Origin: JANXQG01 sp963775975
GTDB lineage: Bacteria; Planctomycetota; Planctomycetia; Pirellulales; Thermoguttaceae
Direction of reading: 5' to 3'
Length of the DNA: 64,000 nt
NCBI GenBank assembly: GCA_963775975.1
Contig: CAVZKX010000002.1
Coordinates: 2,790,001 to 2,854,000, forward strand
The position numbers were made by a program, and so were the translations under genes. This document shows positions 25,903-35,361 of the stretch, piece by piece (within the stretch, counting starts at the first letter, position 1; each line of letters begins with the position of its first letter). The notes beneath the pieces were generated by a model. It worked only from the letters and a program-made list of their open reading frames with translations, was not told where the DNA came from and did no database searches.

Positions 25903-27410
25903 TCTTCGCCGATATGGGCGTCAACCCGACGCCTTGGGGTTATTCGCCTTACAGTGACATCATCAAGAAACTGGTAGAGCACGGGATTCCGGCCGAGCAA
26001 ATCGCCACCATCGGCGATGCAGAATCCGACGCCAAGAAACAGGCCCTCTTCGAGAAGGTCAGACAAGGTTCGGTGCGCGTGCTGATCGGCAGCACGCAGA
26101 AGATGGGCACCGGCACCAACGTGCAGAAGCGATTGGTTGCCCTTCACCATTTAGATGCTCCGTGGAAGCCGGCCGAGATCGAGCAGCGCGAGGGGCGAAT
26201 CTTACGGCAAGGTAACGAGAACGAAGAAGTGGCGATTTATCGTTACGTTACTAAGGGTTCGTTCGACGCCTACATGTGGCAGGCGCTGGAGACCAAGGCC
26301 CGCTTCATCGCCCAGGTCATTACCGGCAACAATATGGCCCGCCGCGCCGAGGACATCGGCGGGCAGGAATTGTCCTATGCCGAGGTCAAGTCCATTGCCT
26401 CCGGCAATCCGGCCGTGCTGACTTTGGCTGAGGCCGACGCCGAATTGCAGCGACTCGCCCTCCTCAAAAGAAACCACATGGACGAACAGTACGTCGCTCG
26501 TCGTAGCGTACAGGATTTACCGAAGACTATTGCTGGCCTATCCGACCGCATCGCGAAGCTCAAGGCCGACCAGGCTACGGCAGAGCAGCACGCGGGCGAC
26601 TCAGTCGTTATTGCCAGCCGCAAGTGCCTCCGCGATAACGTAATGCCTGTGCTTACAGCGCAACTCGATTCGTTGCCGCCATTCGTGCGACAACCGACAC
26701 GCGTAGAATTGGGCACATATAAGGGGCTAACGTTCGGCGTTGTGCTGCACTCGCAAGTGCCGCCGGATGTCTTCGTCGAGGGCGCAGCGACGCGGCAAAC
26801 GTCGCTCTCGCGTGAGCACCAGGGGCCGCGGGCCGTGCTCAATGCCGTGGAACGCCTCGTCGGAGGCTATGGCCTGGAAGCAAAGCACATCGGCGAGGAT
26901 CTAACCCTGGCCGAATCGCAGCTACGCGATTATCAGATGCGACTGGGAGCGCCGTTCGCCCATGAAACCTATCTCGTGGAACTGACCGAGTTGCGGGACC
27001 AGCTAAAGGCCGGGCTGTCGGGCCGGGAGCCCGACGCGGGAACAGGTGCGTTGACCGTACCTGAACTGGCCGGACAAATCAAAGCGCTTAAAGCATCGCA
27101 GAATATCGACACCACGCCACAGCGCTCGGAACAACAATCCATCACGGCAGCGGAACCAGTCACGGCGCGTATTCGGCGTCGGATGGAGTCGGAAGGCGCT
27201 ATGGCCTTCCTGGACGCGCCCAAGTCGACATCGAAAACAATCGTGGACGAATCAGCCCGTCAGACAGTTGATGCACAGCGAGCACCTGGATCAGGCTCCA
27301 GCGACAGTCTTGCAACCCCATTTCAAAGCGAGCACACTAACCGCATCGGCTTCCAGCAACGGCTCGCGAAAGAACGGCGGTCCCAAGACCCGGAACAAAG
27401 TCGATCGTGA
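25560..27410 (+). CDS. C-terminal part of the same methyltransferase-SNF2 helicase
   Basis: This frame continues the preceding gene after the missing base at about 25512; the join reads RSRFAKFNNLPELQQMFRSF. It carries helicase motifs IV to VI: LIFADMG, VRVLIGSTQKMGTGTNVQKR and APWKPAEIEQREGRILRQGN (arginine finger). After residue 260 comes a coiled-coil region and a low-complexity C-terminal tail. The complete protein would be near 1700 residues. It is the last gene of the mobilizable module, followed four bases later by palindrome copy B. Confidence 0.8.
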   Translation: MFRSFADVQTAEMLNLPRPNLEGGKATIVACPMSPEQSALQDGLVERYERIRSEKIDPREDNALKITTDGRKLAIDAKMLSANAEDFLESKINRLVENVAAIWERTKEKRSTQLIFADMGVNPTPWGYSPYSDIIKKLVEHGIPAEQIATIGDAESDAKKQALFEKVRQGSVRVLIGSTQKMGTGTNVQKRLVALHHLDAPWKPAEIEQREGRILRQGNENEEVAIYRYVTKGSFDAYMWQALETKARFIAQVITGNNMARRAEDIGGQELSYAEVKSIASGNPAVLTLAEADAELQRLALLKRNHMDEQYVARRSVQDLPKTIAGLSDRIAKLKADQATAEQHAGDSVVIASRKCLRDNVMPVLTAQLDSLPPFVRQPTRVELGTYKGLTFGVVLHSQVPPDVFVEGAATRQTSLSREHQGPRAVLNAVERLVGGYGLEAKHIGEDLTLAESQLRDYQMRLGAPFAHETYLVELTELRDQLKAGLSGREPDAGTGALTVPELAGQIKALKASQNIDTTPQRSEQQSITAAEPVTARIRRRMESEGAMAFLDAPKSTSKTIVDESARQTVDAQRAPGSGSSDSLATPFQSEHTNRIGFQQRLAKERRSQDPEQSRS

Positions 27411-27413
27411 ACT

Positions 27414-27436
27414 CAAGGCAACATCGCATTGCCTTG
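27414..27436 (+). repeat. 23-nt dispersed palindrome, copy B
   Basis: CAAGGCAA-CATCGCA-TTGCCTTG has perfect 8-bp arms. It lies immediately after the helicase stop codon. No T-tract follows, so it is not a classical terminator. Confidence 0.8.
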
Positions 27437-27720
27437 ATCGAGCAGACAGCAACAGACAGTTTCTGAAATTGACGTGGCCAACTGGCCTGGGCGAGTCGCG
27501 AGCAAAAGCGCATTACAATCCTAGATAAACTCCTGTCTATTACCGTTTCTTACTGCGTGATCGACAATCGCCCATCTTGACCCGAAAACCACAGGGACGA
27601 TAATCTCGCAGATTCAAGCATTTGTCCACATCTACCCAAATAAAAAAACGCGCAACCGCATCCTAAGCCGAGCTTTGGCCAGACGGGTTGTAATCCAATC
27701 TTGATCGCTAAGAAGCCGTT

Positions 27721-28512
27721 TCAAAACCTGGATTTCAACTGAGCAAGTCGGTTAGCACAAAGGATGGCTGCGGCCAACTCATGAAAGGCTTGGAAGTGTG
27801 TTCCGCATCGTTCATAGCACAGTTTCAGACGGCGGAAGTTGCCAAACCAACTGAGCGTCCGCTCGACGACGTAACGAGTCTTGCCAAGACCGCTGCCATG
27901 AGGTCGCTTTTTGCCGAGGGGAGCCAAGATCGGTTTGATCCCGAGCCATTTGACGATCGCCGCCAGAGCAGCCGAGCCGTAGCCAGCGTCACCCTGCAAC
28001 GCCTTTGGCTTTGTGCGCGGCCTTCCGCGCGGTCCAGCGATGGACGGCATGTTGACAAGCAGCGGCAGCGCAAGCTGATCGTCGCGTGTATTGGCGGGAG
28101 TCGTCGCGACTGCCAGGGGCAGTCCCTCGGCGTCGGTCAATACGTGCCGTTTACAACCGGCTTTCGCACGGTCCGTAGGGTTGGGGCCGGTGTGCGCCCC
28201 CCAAAAACCGCGCGGACGCTGGCGCTGTCGATCACAGCTCGTTCGAGGTTGACAGCACCTGCTTTTCCCAGCTGTGAGAGCAGGAGGGTGTGCAGCTTCG
28301 ACCAGACTGCTAGTCGGGTCCATGCGGCGAACCGCCGCCAACAGGTGCTGCCGCTGCCGCAGCGCATCTCGATGGGCAATGACTGCCACGGAATGCCCGT
28401 CTTGAGCACAAACACCACACCCCTCAATGCTTGCCGATTCCCGACCCGCGGACGTCCGCCCAAGGGCGACGGCTCCGGCTCCGGCGGCAAAAGCGGTTCG
28501 ATTTCTTCCCAC
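27721..28512 (-). CDS. IS5/IS427 transposase, frame B (made by -1 frameshift)
   Basis: Only the part left of about 28207 is read in the fused protein: WGAHTGPNPTDRAKAGCKRH, then a catalytic Asp in LQGDAGYGS and the C-terminal YVVERTLSWFGNFRRLKL...YERC motif carrying the catalytic Glu. The fused transposase is about 270 residues, normal for this group. The stop is nine bases from the left inverted repeat. Confidence 0.8.
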   Translation of the reverse strand: MGRNRTAFAAGAGAVALGRTSAGRESASIEGCGVCAQDGHSVAVIAHRDALRQRQHLLAAVRRMDPTSSLVEAAHPPALTAGKSRCCQPRTSCDRQRQRPRGFWGAHTGPNPTDRAKAGCKRHVLTDAEGLPLAVATTPANTRDDQLALPLLVNMPSIAGPRGRPRTKPKALQGDAGYGSAALAAIVKWLGIKPILAPLGKKRPHGSGLGKTRYVVERTLSWFGNFRRLKLCYERCGTHFQAFHELAAAILCANRLAQLKSRF

Positions 28513-28538
28513 AGTTCATCCGAAACAAGTTCTGCCAT
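28137..28538 (-). CDS. IS5/IS427 transposase, frame A
   Basis: The frame has 133 residues, starting MAELVSDELWEEIEPLLPPE with AAGGAGG seven bases upstream. It contains GGRPRVGNRQALRGVVFVLK and the GIPWQSLP signature of IS5 transposases, plus the first catalytic Asp in AVIDSASV. On the coding strand a T5G6 run (plus-strand 28197-28207) follows codons V-R-A-V-F; slipping back one base gives W-G-A-H-T and enters frame B. That is the programmed -1 frameshift expected for this group. Confidence 0.85.
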   Translation of the reverse strand: MAELVSDELWEEIEPLLPPEPEPSPLGGRPRVGNRQALRGVVFVLKTGIPWQSLPIEMRCGSGSTCWRRFAAWTRLAVWSKLHTLLLSQLGKAGAVNLERAVIDSASVRAVFGGRTPAPTLRTVRKPVVNGTY

Positions 28539-28670
28539 GCGTAGACCTCCTTGCGTTACGCGAAGGCGGAATACTACTCAATCAATCGGGGTTTTGAAAT
28601 AGCATCTAAGTTGCGCGGCCTATTGCACCCCCTTCATTTTCTTCAGTTAACATAGTTCTTAAAGGTCATT

Positions 28671-29708
28671 ATGAGTGTCTTCGCTCCCCTTGCTACCGAC
28701 ATTTTACGTGCAAGTCGCCCGGCGTCCGACCTGCGGATCTTGATGGCAACACCGGACGGCGACCGAACTGTTGGCTGGCTGCGGAATATGTTGCAGTTGG
28801 CTATCAGTTTGGAGTCCTCTACCATTCCACCGTATCTGGTGGCCATGTGGTCGGTCATCGATCAGAACGACCCGATCACCGATCTCTTCTTGCAGATCCT
28901 CCTCCAAGAAATGCTGCATATGGGAATTGCATGCAATCTCCTCAACTCCATTGGCGGTTCGGTACGCATCGCCTATGCGGATGTCGTCCCGACATATCCG
29001 GGGCATTTGCCCGGTAACGTCCATCCCGGTCTTGTCGTTGGACTGGAGCCGCTTTCCAAAGATCTCATCGCCAAAGTCTTTATGACGATCGAAGAGCCTG
29101 AATGCGGGCCAATCAAATACTATCTCGGCCAGACCTACCCAACGATTGGCGAGTTCTACTCCGCCATCCAGGACCGCGTGAAGCTTCTTCGGCCGGACGA
29201 AATCGCCCCGACGAAGCAATTGGCTAGCGCCAAGCTGGGACTAACGCCTATTGGCACGGTACCGCAGGCTCTTGCCGCCCTGGAAACGATTAAGGAACAG
29301 GGTGAAGGCACTTCTTCTTCTCCTAAGTATGGCCCGAATCCCGGCGATTTCGCCCACTACTACGTCTTTGGCGAAATGTATCATGGCAAGAGGCTGGTCG
29401 AGGTCACCCCCGGCAACTGGGAATACTCCGGTGCGGCTGTCGACTTTCCCAAACCGGATGGCATTTATCCAATGGCACCGATTCTGGCTACCGGCTATCC
29501 TGAGAGCATGGCCTTCAACCGAGCGTTCACAAACATGCTGCAGGAGTTGCAGCAGGCTTGGGATCTCGGACATGAGGGCGGCGGCGACGGTCATCTAACC
29601 GCCGCCGAAACCCAAATGGGAAGCCTTGGCGACCCCGCCGCACAACTTATGACGACAAAAATACCCGGCAGCAATCTGACCTACGGCCCCTGTTTTAAGC
29701 TTGTATGA
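28671..29708 (+). CDS. Ferritin-like iminophenyl-pyruvate dimer synthase-type protein
   Basis: The protein has 345 residues. The N-terminal four-helix part has LQLAISLESSTIPPYLVAMW and LQEMLHMGIACNLLNSIG, an E...EMLH(M) metal-ligand pattern of the ferritin-like VioB/RebD-type domain. The central part carries DFAHYYVFGEMYHGKR, which supplies further Glu and His ligands. AAGG lies about 8 bases before the ATG. There is no signal peptide. Members act on amino-acid-derived imines in pigment biosynthesis, but many homologues occur outside such clusters; here there is no tryptophan oxidase gene, so the substrate is unknown. The next gene, 61 bases on, is probably in the same operon. Confidence 0.75.
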   Translation: MSVFAPLATDILRASRPASDLRILMATPDGDRTVGWLRNMLQLAISLESSTIPPYLVAMWSVIDQNDPITDLFLQILLQEMLHMGIACNLLNSIGGSVRIAYADVVPTYPGHLPGNVHPGLVVGLEPLSKDLIAKVFMTIEEPECGPIKYYLGQTYPTIGEFYSAIQDRVKLLRPDEIAPTKQLASAKLGLTPIGTVPQALAALETIKEQGEGTSSSPKYGPNPGDFAHYYVFGEMYHGKRLVEVTPGNWEYSGAAVDFPKPDGIYPMAPILATGYPESMAFNRAFTNMLQELQQAWDLGHEGGGDGHLTAAETQMGSLGDPAAQLMTTKIPGSNLTYGPCFKLV

Positions 29709-29769
29709 TTTCCGCGGCTGGTGAACCCGTCATCCACTGTCTTTGTTCCGTTCCATTGATGAGGAGAAT

Positions 29770-30531
29770 ATGACCCGAAAGTTCAAGATTGAGTTTGACG
29801 TATTGGCCGGTCACCATCCCGGAACCGGCGCCACCTTGTCATCGGATTCCCTTAACCCAAGCGGCTGGCGATCCATTGGCAACGCAGCCGGCGGGAAATT
29901 CGTCAATGCGACTGGTTCCACTATCGTCGCAATCTATCTTAAAACGCTCAAGACCGGCGATTCGTTCGACATCGACGCTAATTCTGGAGGAACTCTATTT
30001 GACACGATTTGGCTGAAGAGAGACGGCACAGAAGCTTATTTCATGGACGCCAGAGTCCCTGATTCCAGCATCGATCCGGTGGCTGGGCGATTCTGGATGC
30101 GCGTCCCACCGAACACCGATACCGAGATTTCGGCCTGCGACAGCAGTCAGGAATGTCCTTTTCTGGGGCAAGCGTTCGCCCAAAATCCCGCCAATCCGAC
30201 CGGTTCGGATTGGAGCAAGATTAAAGCCGCCCGCGAGGGCTTGAGCCCCACGTTCCTGACGTTGCGCGACGCCTTGCCTTCCGATTCGAGAAACATCATC
30301 CACTATGGCGAAGCGCCGGACGGATCGAAAATCGCCTTCATTGCGAATGGGCAGCTTTATGTCTACAACCATGACTCTGGGCAGGTTTCTGAACTCGGCA
30401 AGCAGGAGACGATCGTGTCAAGGGCCAACAGGATTACTATCCATGACGACGCGGTTACGCTTTGGAACAGTGGCCGGTCCTTGCGCACCTACGCCCTTCG
30501 CGACAAGGCGGCTTTCAAATCGGTCCGGTAG
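29770..30531 (+). CDS. Hypothetical protein paired with the ferritin-like gene
   Basis: About 253 residues from ATG 29770; GAGGAG five bases upstream decides this start over the longer frame. It starts MTRKFKIEFDVLAGHHPGTG, is beta-rich and contains DSSQECPFLG with the only Cys-containing stretch in the middle, then WSKIKAAREGLSPTFLTLRD and a C-terminal beta repeat-like part (ISKIAFIANGQLYVYNH-like). No signal peptide and no family recognised. The adjacency suggests a shared role with the ferritin-like protein. Confidence 0.55.
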   Translation: MTRKFKIEFDVLAGHHPGTGATLSSDSLNPSGWRSIGNAAGGKFVNATGSTIVAIYLKTLKTGDSFDIDANSGGTLFDTIWLKRDGTEAYFMDARVPDSSIDPVAGRFWMRVPPNTDTEISACDSSQECPFLGQAFAQNPANPTGSDWSKIKAAREGLSPTFLTLRDALPSDSRNIIHYGEAPDGSKIAFIANGQLYVYNHDSGQVSELGKQETIVSRANRITIHDDAVTLWNSGRSLRTYALRDKAAFKSVR

Positions 30532-30610
30532 TTCCCGCTCCGCCAATTGGTGACATCGCGCGGCGACTGGTGCAAGAATGAACACAAGGGAGGCACCTTC
30601 GCAATCCCAG

Positions 30611-30921
30611 TTCAAGGTAGTATCGACAGACCTTGATCAGATTGAGTGTCTCGTTTGCGAATTCCATAGATTCCCCCAATTCCAGACAGTGCAATCTCGC
30701 GCCCGTTTCGCAATAATAGAGTGGGTGACGTCACCAACAGCTCCCGGCCGGCTTCACGGACGAGCCTGCCGGCAGTTGGTGCCTTAAGATGACTTATCGC
30801 GCTATTCAGCGTCCGGCAAAGCCATGTGTTTGCTCTATTTTTGCAGCGCGGGCAGACAACGGCATCGCAAGTCGAAACGCCGGTGAGGCTTATGTGCAAG
30901 CCGTCTCCGGGTTTGGGTCCC
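30611..30921. repeat. 310-nt dispersed repeat, copy 1
   Basis: This stretch aligns along its length with 62963-63271 in the same orientation and begins with a 23-nt palindrome. Most of it matches at roughly three bases in four, but the last 65 nt (30857-30921) are identical except for about one base. The minus strand reads GPKPGDGLHISLTGVSTCDA over the conserved block. The rest of the gap 30532-31077 holds no supported gene. Confidence 0.7.
30613..30635 (+). repeat. 23-nt dispersed palindrome, copy C
   Basis: CAAGGTAG-TATCGAC-AGACCTTG; the outer six bases of each arm pair. It opens the 310-nt repeat copy 1. Confidence 0.7.
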
Positions 30922-31077
30922 ACCGCCTCCAAAGCTTCCTTGACCACAGCGTTCACGCGAATTCACCGCCGTCGAACCGACATCGCATCGATGCATGGAC
31001 CTGCTGCACGGACGGAGCGCACGCGGTGCATGAAAAAACGACTGTGCAGTTGTGTGCATCGTGCATCCGGAGCTGTT

Positions 31078-32391
31078 TTACGCCCGCGTGTTTTTGATAA
31101 AAGGCTTTAAAGCATCGCGAAGTGCAGCAATCGAAACTGCCGCAGCTTTAGGGATTGCAGGGTCATCGGCAAAATCACTGACTACCTGGTCAGGTTCGAT
31201 AGACAATGCATATCGTAAGCTTCGGCGATCGACCTTTTTCAACAAGCGAATCGTCGTGGCGAGAATGGTGGCTCCGCCTGCCCAGTGGAATGCTGCCCCC
31301 TCTATGTCGGGGACGCCCGAGAGCCGCCTTCCGATTCTCAAAACGATGGTTAATACGTCTTGCTCAGATCGTGCGAAGCCGACCGCATTCGCGTTTTCGA
31401 CAAAGCGAGAGGACATATACAACTGATCCTTTAGGAAGAATTCCGGTGTCGGGCGGCTTGCGAGACAACGCGGCCATTTTAGGTCGAACTCCCATGCGTA
31501 CCACTCCACGTCCCGCACTCGGCGCTCGATCAATTGGGCATGCTCCGCAGTTGCACTACACTGGTCGATCTCGAAAAGCGTCCACGCCGCATGCCAGGTT
31601 TGTGGCGAATTCCTAGCCTTGCACCGCTCCAGCCAATCGTCGCGAGTATTGTTTGAAAAGTGTTTCCAAGCCAAGCGAATTTGGTTCGCCAGAACTCGTG
31701 GTTCGGGAACTATCAAATGATCACCGGCTTGAAATCGATGACCTACCACGGCCTCAAGGTCGTTGAGGATTCGATAGCCCAGAAGCCATGCCTTCAGACC
31801 GAAGTCGACGTGCTCGGAGCCCCAACCGCGCATTGCGCAATCGAAGCCGCCGAGATCTTCATAGAGCTGTTTCGGCACTGCGAGGCAGCAACCGGCCAGG
31901 TTAGGAGACTCAAACAGACGGCCGCTTCGCCGAAGAGTGCTCAGTGGCACCCAACGCTCCTGAAATGATTCCAGATCGAGCAAATACCCAGTACCCAAAG
32001 TCGTCGTGCTGTTTTCCCACGTCGCGCAATCCAGGGTGGCAATTCGAGGCACGACAATCGCTGGAGCATTCAGTTCCTCAATATCGGTAACCAAAAGGCG
32101 AAGTGCTTTCGATTCGATATTGCAGTGCGCGTCCAGAAACACCAAAATAGAACCGTTTGCACCCCTCGCTCCAAGGTCTTTAGTGGCTGCGACCCCTTTA
32201 CAATTGGCGTGGCGGAGAACATGGACCTCAGGATAGCATTGAATTAACCTCTCGATCGAACCGTCGCTGGACGCATCATCGGACACAATGATTTCCGTGC
32301 GGATATCCCTTGACGCGGCCAAGCACGATTGCACTGTCTTGCAAAGGTTATCCCCTTCATTGCAAGTCGAGATTACTATGCTGACTAGCAC
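31078..32391 (-). CDS. Family 2 glycosyltransferase, polypeptide GalNAc-transferase-like
   Basis: The protein has 437 residues and starts at a GTG. The GT-A fold begins VSIVISTCNEGDNLCKTVQS with IIVSDDASSDGS; the metal-binding motif is VFLDAHC and the acceptor-side motif is GWGSEHVDFGLKAWLLGYRI, as in GT27/pp-GalNAc-T-like enzymes. After about residue 270 the protein continues into a region with LFEIDQCSA and a final domain of about 100 residues that I do not recognise. It would transfer a sugar from a nucleotide donor, perhaps to protein. It is the last gene of a leftward glycosylation cluster, 66 bases after the preceding one. Confidence 0.8.
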   Translation of the reverse strand: MLVSIVISTCNEGDNLCKTVQSCLAASRDIRTEIIVSDDASSDGSIERLIQCYPEVHVLRHANCKGVAATKDLGARGANGSILVFLDAHCNIESKALRLLVTDIEELNAPAIVVPRIATLDCATWENSTTTLGTGYLLDLESFQERWVPLSTLRRSGRLFESPNLAGCCLAVPKQLYEDLGGFDCAMRGWGSEHVDFGLKAWLLGYRILNDLEAVVGHRFQAGDHLIVPEPRVLANQIRLAWKHFSNNTRDDWLERCKARNSPQTWHAAWTLFEIDQCSATAEHAQLIERRVRDVEWYAWEFDLKWPRCLASRPTPEFFLKDQLYMSSRFVENANAVGFARSEQDVLTIVLRIGRRLSGVPDIEGAAFHWAGGATILATTIRLLKKVDRRSLRYALSIEPDQVVSDFADDPAIPKAAAVSIAALRDALKPFIKNTRA

Positions 32392-32457
32392 GTTTGCGCT
32401 AAATGCAAGAACCAGAGGGTGTCCGCGGATTGGGGCATAATCGAATCCGGCGAAGTC

Positions 32458-35361
32458 CTAAAACGATTGGTGCTCCTGACTTTTTGGAGCGGGAAGTCCA
32501 GCGCACCGTAATTGGTCGAGAAGTGCTTGCGTTGGGGGGAAGTCGGGACGATATCGAAGCGACAATTCAAATTCAGTCGCCGCCTCATCGTGAACGCCCT
32601 GCTGCAAGTAGATTACACCCAGGTTGTGGTGTGCAGCCCCATCGTCTGGGAAGCGAACAAGAAAAGTCCGCAAGGCATCCTCCGCCGCCATGAGGTCGCC
32701 GTTTTCAAACTGAAGTCGGCATAAACAGTGGCCAGCCTCTCTACTATGCGGTTCCAAGCTTACGGCATTCTCGAAGAATTGTCTCGCTTCGTTAAAACGT
32801 CCTCGTTTCGACGCGATTCTCCCTTTCAAGAGCACATATTCGACGCAATCCGGATTTGCCCGGCTATTGCCGTCTGGCGGCATTGTAAGCAACGATTCCA
32901 GGGCATCAATCTTGTCTTGTCGCAACATGACATCGCCTAGTCCATACCACGCTGCGCGATAGCTTGGAGTGTCCGTGATTATCTCGCGCCATTGTTCTTC
33001 GGCATTGGCCAGATCGCCCATTTGGTCGTAGACCAGAGCAAGGTTGTGACGGGCTTTGAAGCCTTGAATGCCAGTGTCTATGCTCGAAAAATACTTCGGC
33101 TGCGGCCGCGTCAGCAGATTCTTGTAGTCGCTTTCGGCCTCCTTCAATCGGCCGAAGTGCTGATGGAAAACCGCCTCGCGAAACAGCAACTCGGTGTCGT
33201 CTGCATAGAGGCGCCTCCCCCGCTGACACGCGTCCCAGGCCGCTTGATAGTCACCGAGTGAGCTTAGACTGCCAGCAAGAAGTGCATACGCCTTGCGGAC
33301 ATGGGACTCTTCCGTATTAGACACGTCAATGCAACGTCGAAGAAACTCGACTGCTTTGTCATGTTGGCCGGCGTCCGCATGCGTCATGCCGAGATTGAAT
33401 AGGACAAAAGGATGATCAGGTCGCTCAGCGGCGTCTAGGTTCAGCAGGCGGAAGTCGCGCTCCAGTTTCCTTCGGCGACCTTCGGCACTATGGTCGGCGC
33501 CTGAATGCAGCACAGAAATCTCCGTGAACGCCACCTCTCCGTCGGCCCGCCGAATCGATTGAAGGATCTGTTCGTGAATTCTGCCTTCGAACCGCAGTCC
33601 CATCCGATTTCGGAATAGCTTCACGTGATCGACGACGGTAAAACTCAATTCGTCATCTCCAGGACAACGCACTTGCATAACGTACCCCATTTCGGGGCGG
33701 CCGCTACTGGCTAGCGCAAGCTCGCGCAATCTGCGACCGTCGACTTCCGAAATCGTATCATCCGAGTCCATCCAGAAGATCCAGTCACCGCTAGCATATT
33801 TAAGCGATTCGTTCCTTGCTGCGGAAAAGTCATCGCACCACGGAAAATTATACAGTTTTGCGCCGCACTGCTGGGCAATTACGGGGGTTGCATCCCTCGA
33901 TCCGGTGTCGACTACGATCATTTCGTCGACCCACGGCTTAATGCTGGACAGACAAGCTTCAATTGTCTTTTCATTGTCACGGACTATCATGCATAAGGAA
34001 AGAACTACCTGCTCACGCTGCAATTGCAGACAACCGAAGGCGGATTTCGTTAATGCGAAGCGCGGCCGATCCGTTTGAGATTCTACCTCCGCCGATTGCT
34101 GGCTTTCTTCCGCCTGCCATTTGGCGCGAAATATGCGTTCATTTGTGCTCAATGCCTCGGCCATATCAACGCCGTTTGCGAAAAACGTACGACTGCCGAA
34201 GTGGTGTACGAAGGCGTCCTGAGCGATCACCAATCGATAACCGGCCTTCAGAGCGCGGACGCAGTAGTCATCGTCCTCGTACATACCCATGCCGAACCGT
34301 TCATCGAGTAAACCGATTTGCTCCACGACCTCCCGCCTAAAAAGCATACAGAACCCAAAAACTCTTTCCGTGACGAAGCATTGGCCATCGTACTCCTTGC
34401 CATGATCCCACGCGAATCCATCCAGGTCACTCAGGCTCTGGTAGCAAACCGGAATCCGTTGAAGTCCGGCGCAGCAGTTCGAGTTCGGTCCGACGATTCC
34501 GTGACGCGGGTCGCAATGCAAAGCCCGCAGCAGCCGGTGCAGCCAGCCTGTTGTAACGATTACATCGTTGTTCAAAAGAAGGATCTGGTCGCCGCGGGAG
34601 GCGCGGATGCCCTGGTTGCACGCGGCCGCAAACCCTCGGTTTTCGTCGTTGGCGATCAAGAATACGTCCGACCGCGAACGTAGGTATTCGACGGTGCCAT
34701 CGCTCGAACCGTTATCTACCGCAATAATCTCGCAGTTTTCGTCGGTCCTGAGGCGGATGTTTTCAAGGCACTGCCGGGTATAAGCGATCTGATTGTGGAC
34801 AGGGATGATAACTGAAGTCAAACCCGCCGCAAGATCGGGACTCTTTACGGCCGTTACCAAGTATTGGGTAACGTAGAAATCGAGCGCCTGTTCCTCGGTC
34901 ATACCGGTAATGTGCAGGCCACCCAGCTTGATCTCTTGCGGACGATTCCTCTCTTGCCACTGCTGCAACTCCGCACTAGGCGCAGGTTGAATTCTCTCAA
35001 TTCGATACCCAGCGCGAAAGAACAGCTTTTCAATTTCCTTTCGTGTGAAGAATCGCAGGTGAGTTGCGTCCAATATCCCCGCCGTTTCGTAAGTCCAGTT
35101 TCCATAGAGCAAAGACGACACCACGCTATGATGTTGAGCATTAGGAATACTCGCAATCACTTTCCCACCATCGAGATGTTCATGAATCCGACGCAGGACA
35201 CTCAAGGGATCACGCAGATGCTCCAAAACGTCGGCAAAGACCACGCAGTCAAATGACCCTGCTACTGAGGCCAGATCAAGCGATTCAATGTCGCCGATGA
35301 TGACATGATCGAGTCTGGCGCGAGCAACGTCGGCAACCTCGGGAACGAATTCGATGCCCAC
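32458..35361 (-). CDS. Multidomain methyltransferase, two GT2 glycosyltransferases and TPR
   Basis: The frame has 967 residues. Domains in order: the rest of a class I methyltransferase (VVFADVLEHLRDPLSVLRRI; its motif I GCGAGN is upstream of a frameshift), a GT2 domain (VIIPVHNQIAYTRQCLENIR, LLLNNDVIV, MYEDDDYCVRALKAGYR), a second GT2 (LSLCMIVRDNEKTIEACLSS, WIFWMDSDDTIS), then about nine TPR units. The frame joins the CgeB-like frame to its right if one extra base at 35420-35421 is removed, giving one protein of about 1300 residues. It is cytoplasmic. The function is likely assembly of a methylated glycan or protein O-glycosylation with TPR-mediated acceptor binding. Confidence 0.8.
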   Translation of the reverse strand: MGIEFVPEVADVARARLDHVIIGDIESLDLASVAGSFDCVVFADVLEHLRDPLSVLRRIHEHLDGGKVIASIPNAQHHSVVSSLLYGNWTYETAGILDATHLRFFTRKEIEKLFFRAGYRIERIQPAPSAELQQWQERNRPQEIKLGGLHITGMTEEQALDFYVTQYLVTAVKSPDLAAGLTSVIIPVHNQIAYTRQCLENIRLRTDENCEIIAVDNGSSDGTVEYLRSRSDVFLIANDENRGFAAACNQGIRASRGDQILLLNNDVIVTTGWLHRLLRALHCDPRHGIVGPNSNCCAGLQRIPVCYQSLSDLDGFAWDHGKEYDGQCFVTERVFGFCMLFRREVVEQIGLLDERFGMGMYEDDDYCVRALKAGYRLVIAQDAFVHHFGSRTFFANGVDMAEALSTNERIFRAKWQAEESQQSAEVESQTDRPRFALTKSAFGCLQLQREQVVLSLCMIVRDNEKTIEACLSSIKPWVDEMIVVDTGSRDATPVIAQQCGAKLYNFPWCDDFSAARNESLKYASGDWIFWMDSDDTISEVDGRRLRELALASSGRPEMGYVMQVRCPGDDELSFTVVDHVKLFRNRMGLRFEGRIHEQILQSIRRADGEVAFTEISVLHSGADHSAEGRRRKLERDFRLLNLDAAERPDHPFVLFNLGMTHADAGQHDKAVEFLRRCIDVSNTEESHVRKAYALLAGSLSSLGDYQAAWDACQRGRRLYADDTELLFREAVFHQHFGRLKEAESDYKNLLTRPQPKYFSSIDTGIQGFKARHNLALVYDQMGDLANAEEQWREIITDTPSYRAAWYGLGDVMLRQDKIDALESLLTMPPDGNSRANPDCVEYVLLKGRIASKRGRFNEARQFFENAVSLEPHSREAGHCLCRLQFENGDLMAAEDALRTFLVRFPDDGAAHHNLGVIYLQQGVHDEAATEFELSLRYRPDFPPTQALLDQLRCAGLPAPKSQEHQSF

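Larger units (their letters stand above)
27712..28606 (-). mobile_element. Complete IS5-family (IS427-group) insertion sequence, 895 bp
   Basis: The ends are imperfect inverted repeats: GAAGCCGTTTCAAAACC at the left and GATGCTATTTCAAAACC read inward from the right. Both are flanked by TAA (27709-27711 and 28607-28609), a TNA target duplication typical of this group. Inside are two overlapping transposase frames with a slippery run. The copy appears intact and recent. It lies in the noncoding gap after the mobilizable module and interrupts no recognised gene. Confidence 0.85.

Noticed and set aside
30612..30956. Minus-strand 114-residue ORF in the 310-nt repeat as a protein gene
   Set aside because: The second copy carries a two-base insertion and different ends, and the conservation is at nucleotide level through noncoding parts; a short peptide cannot be excluded but is not supported.
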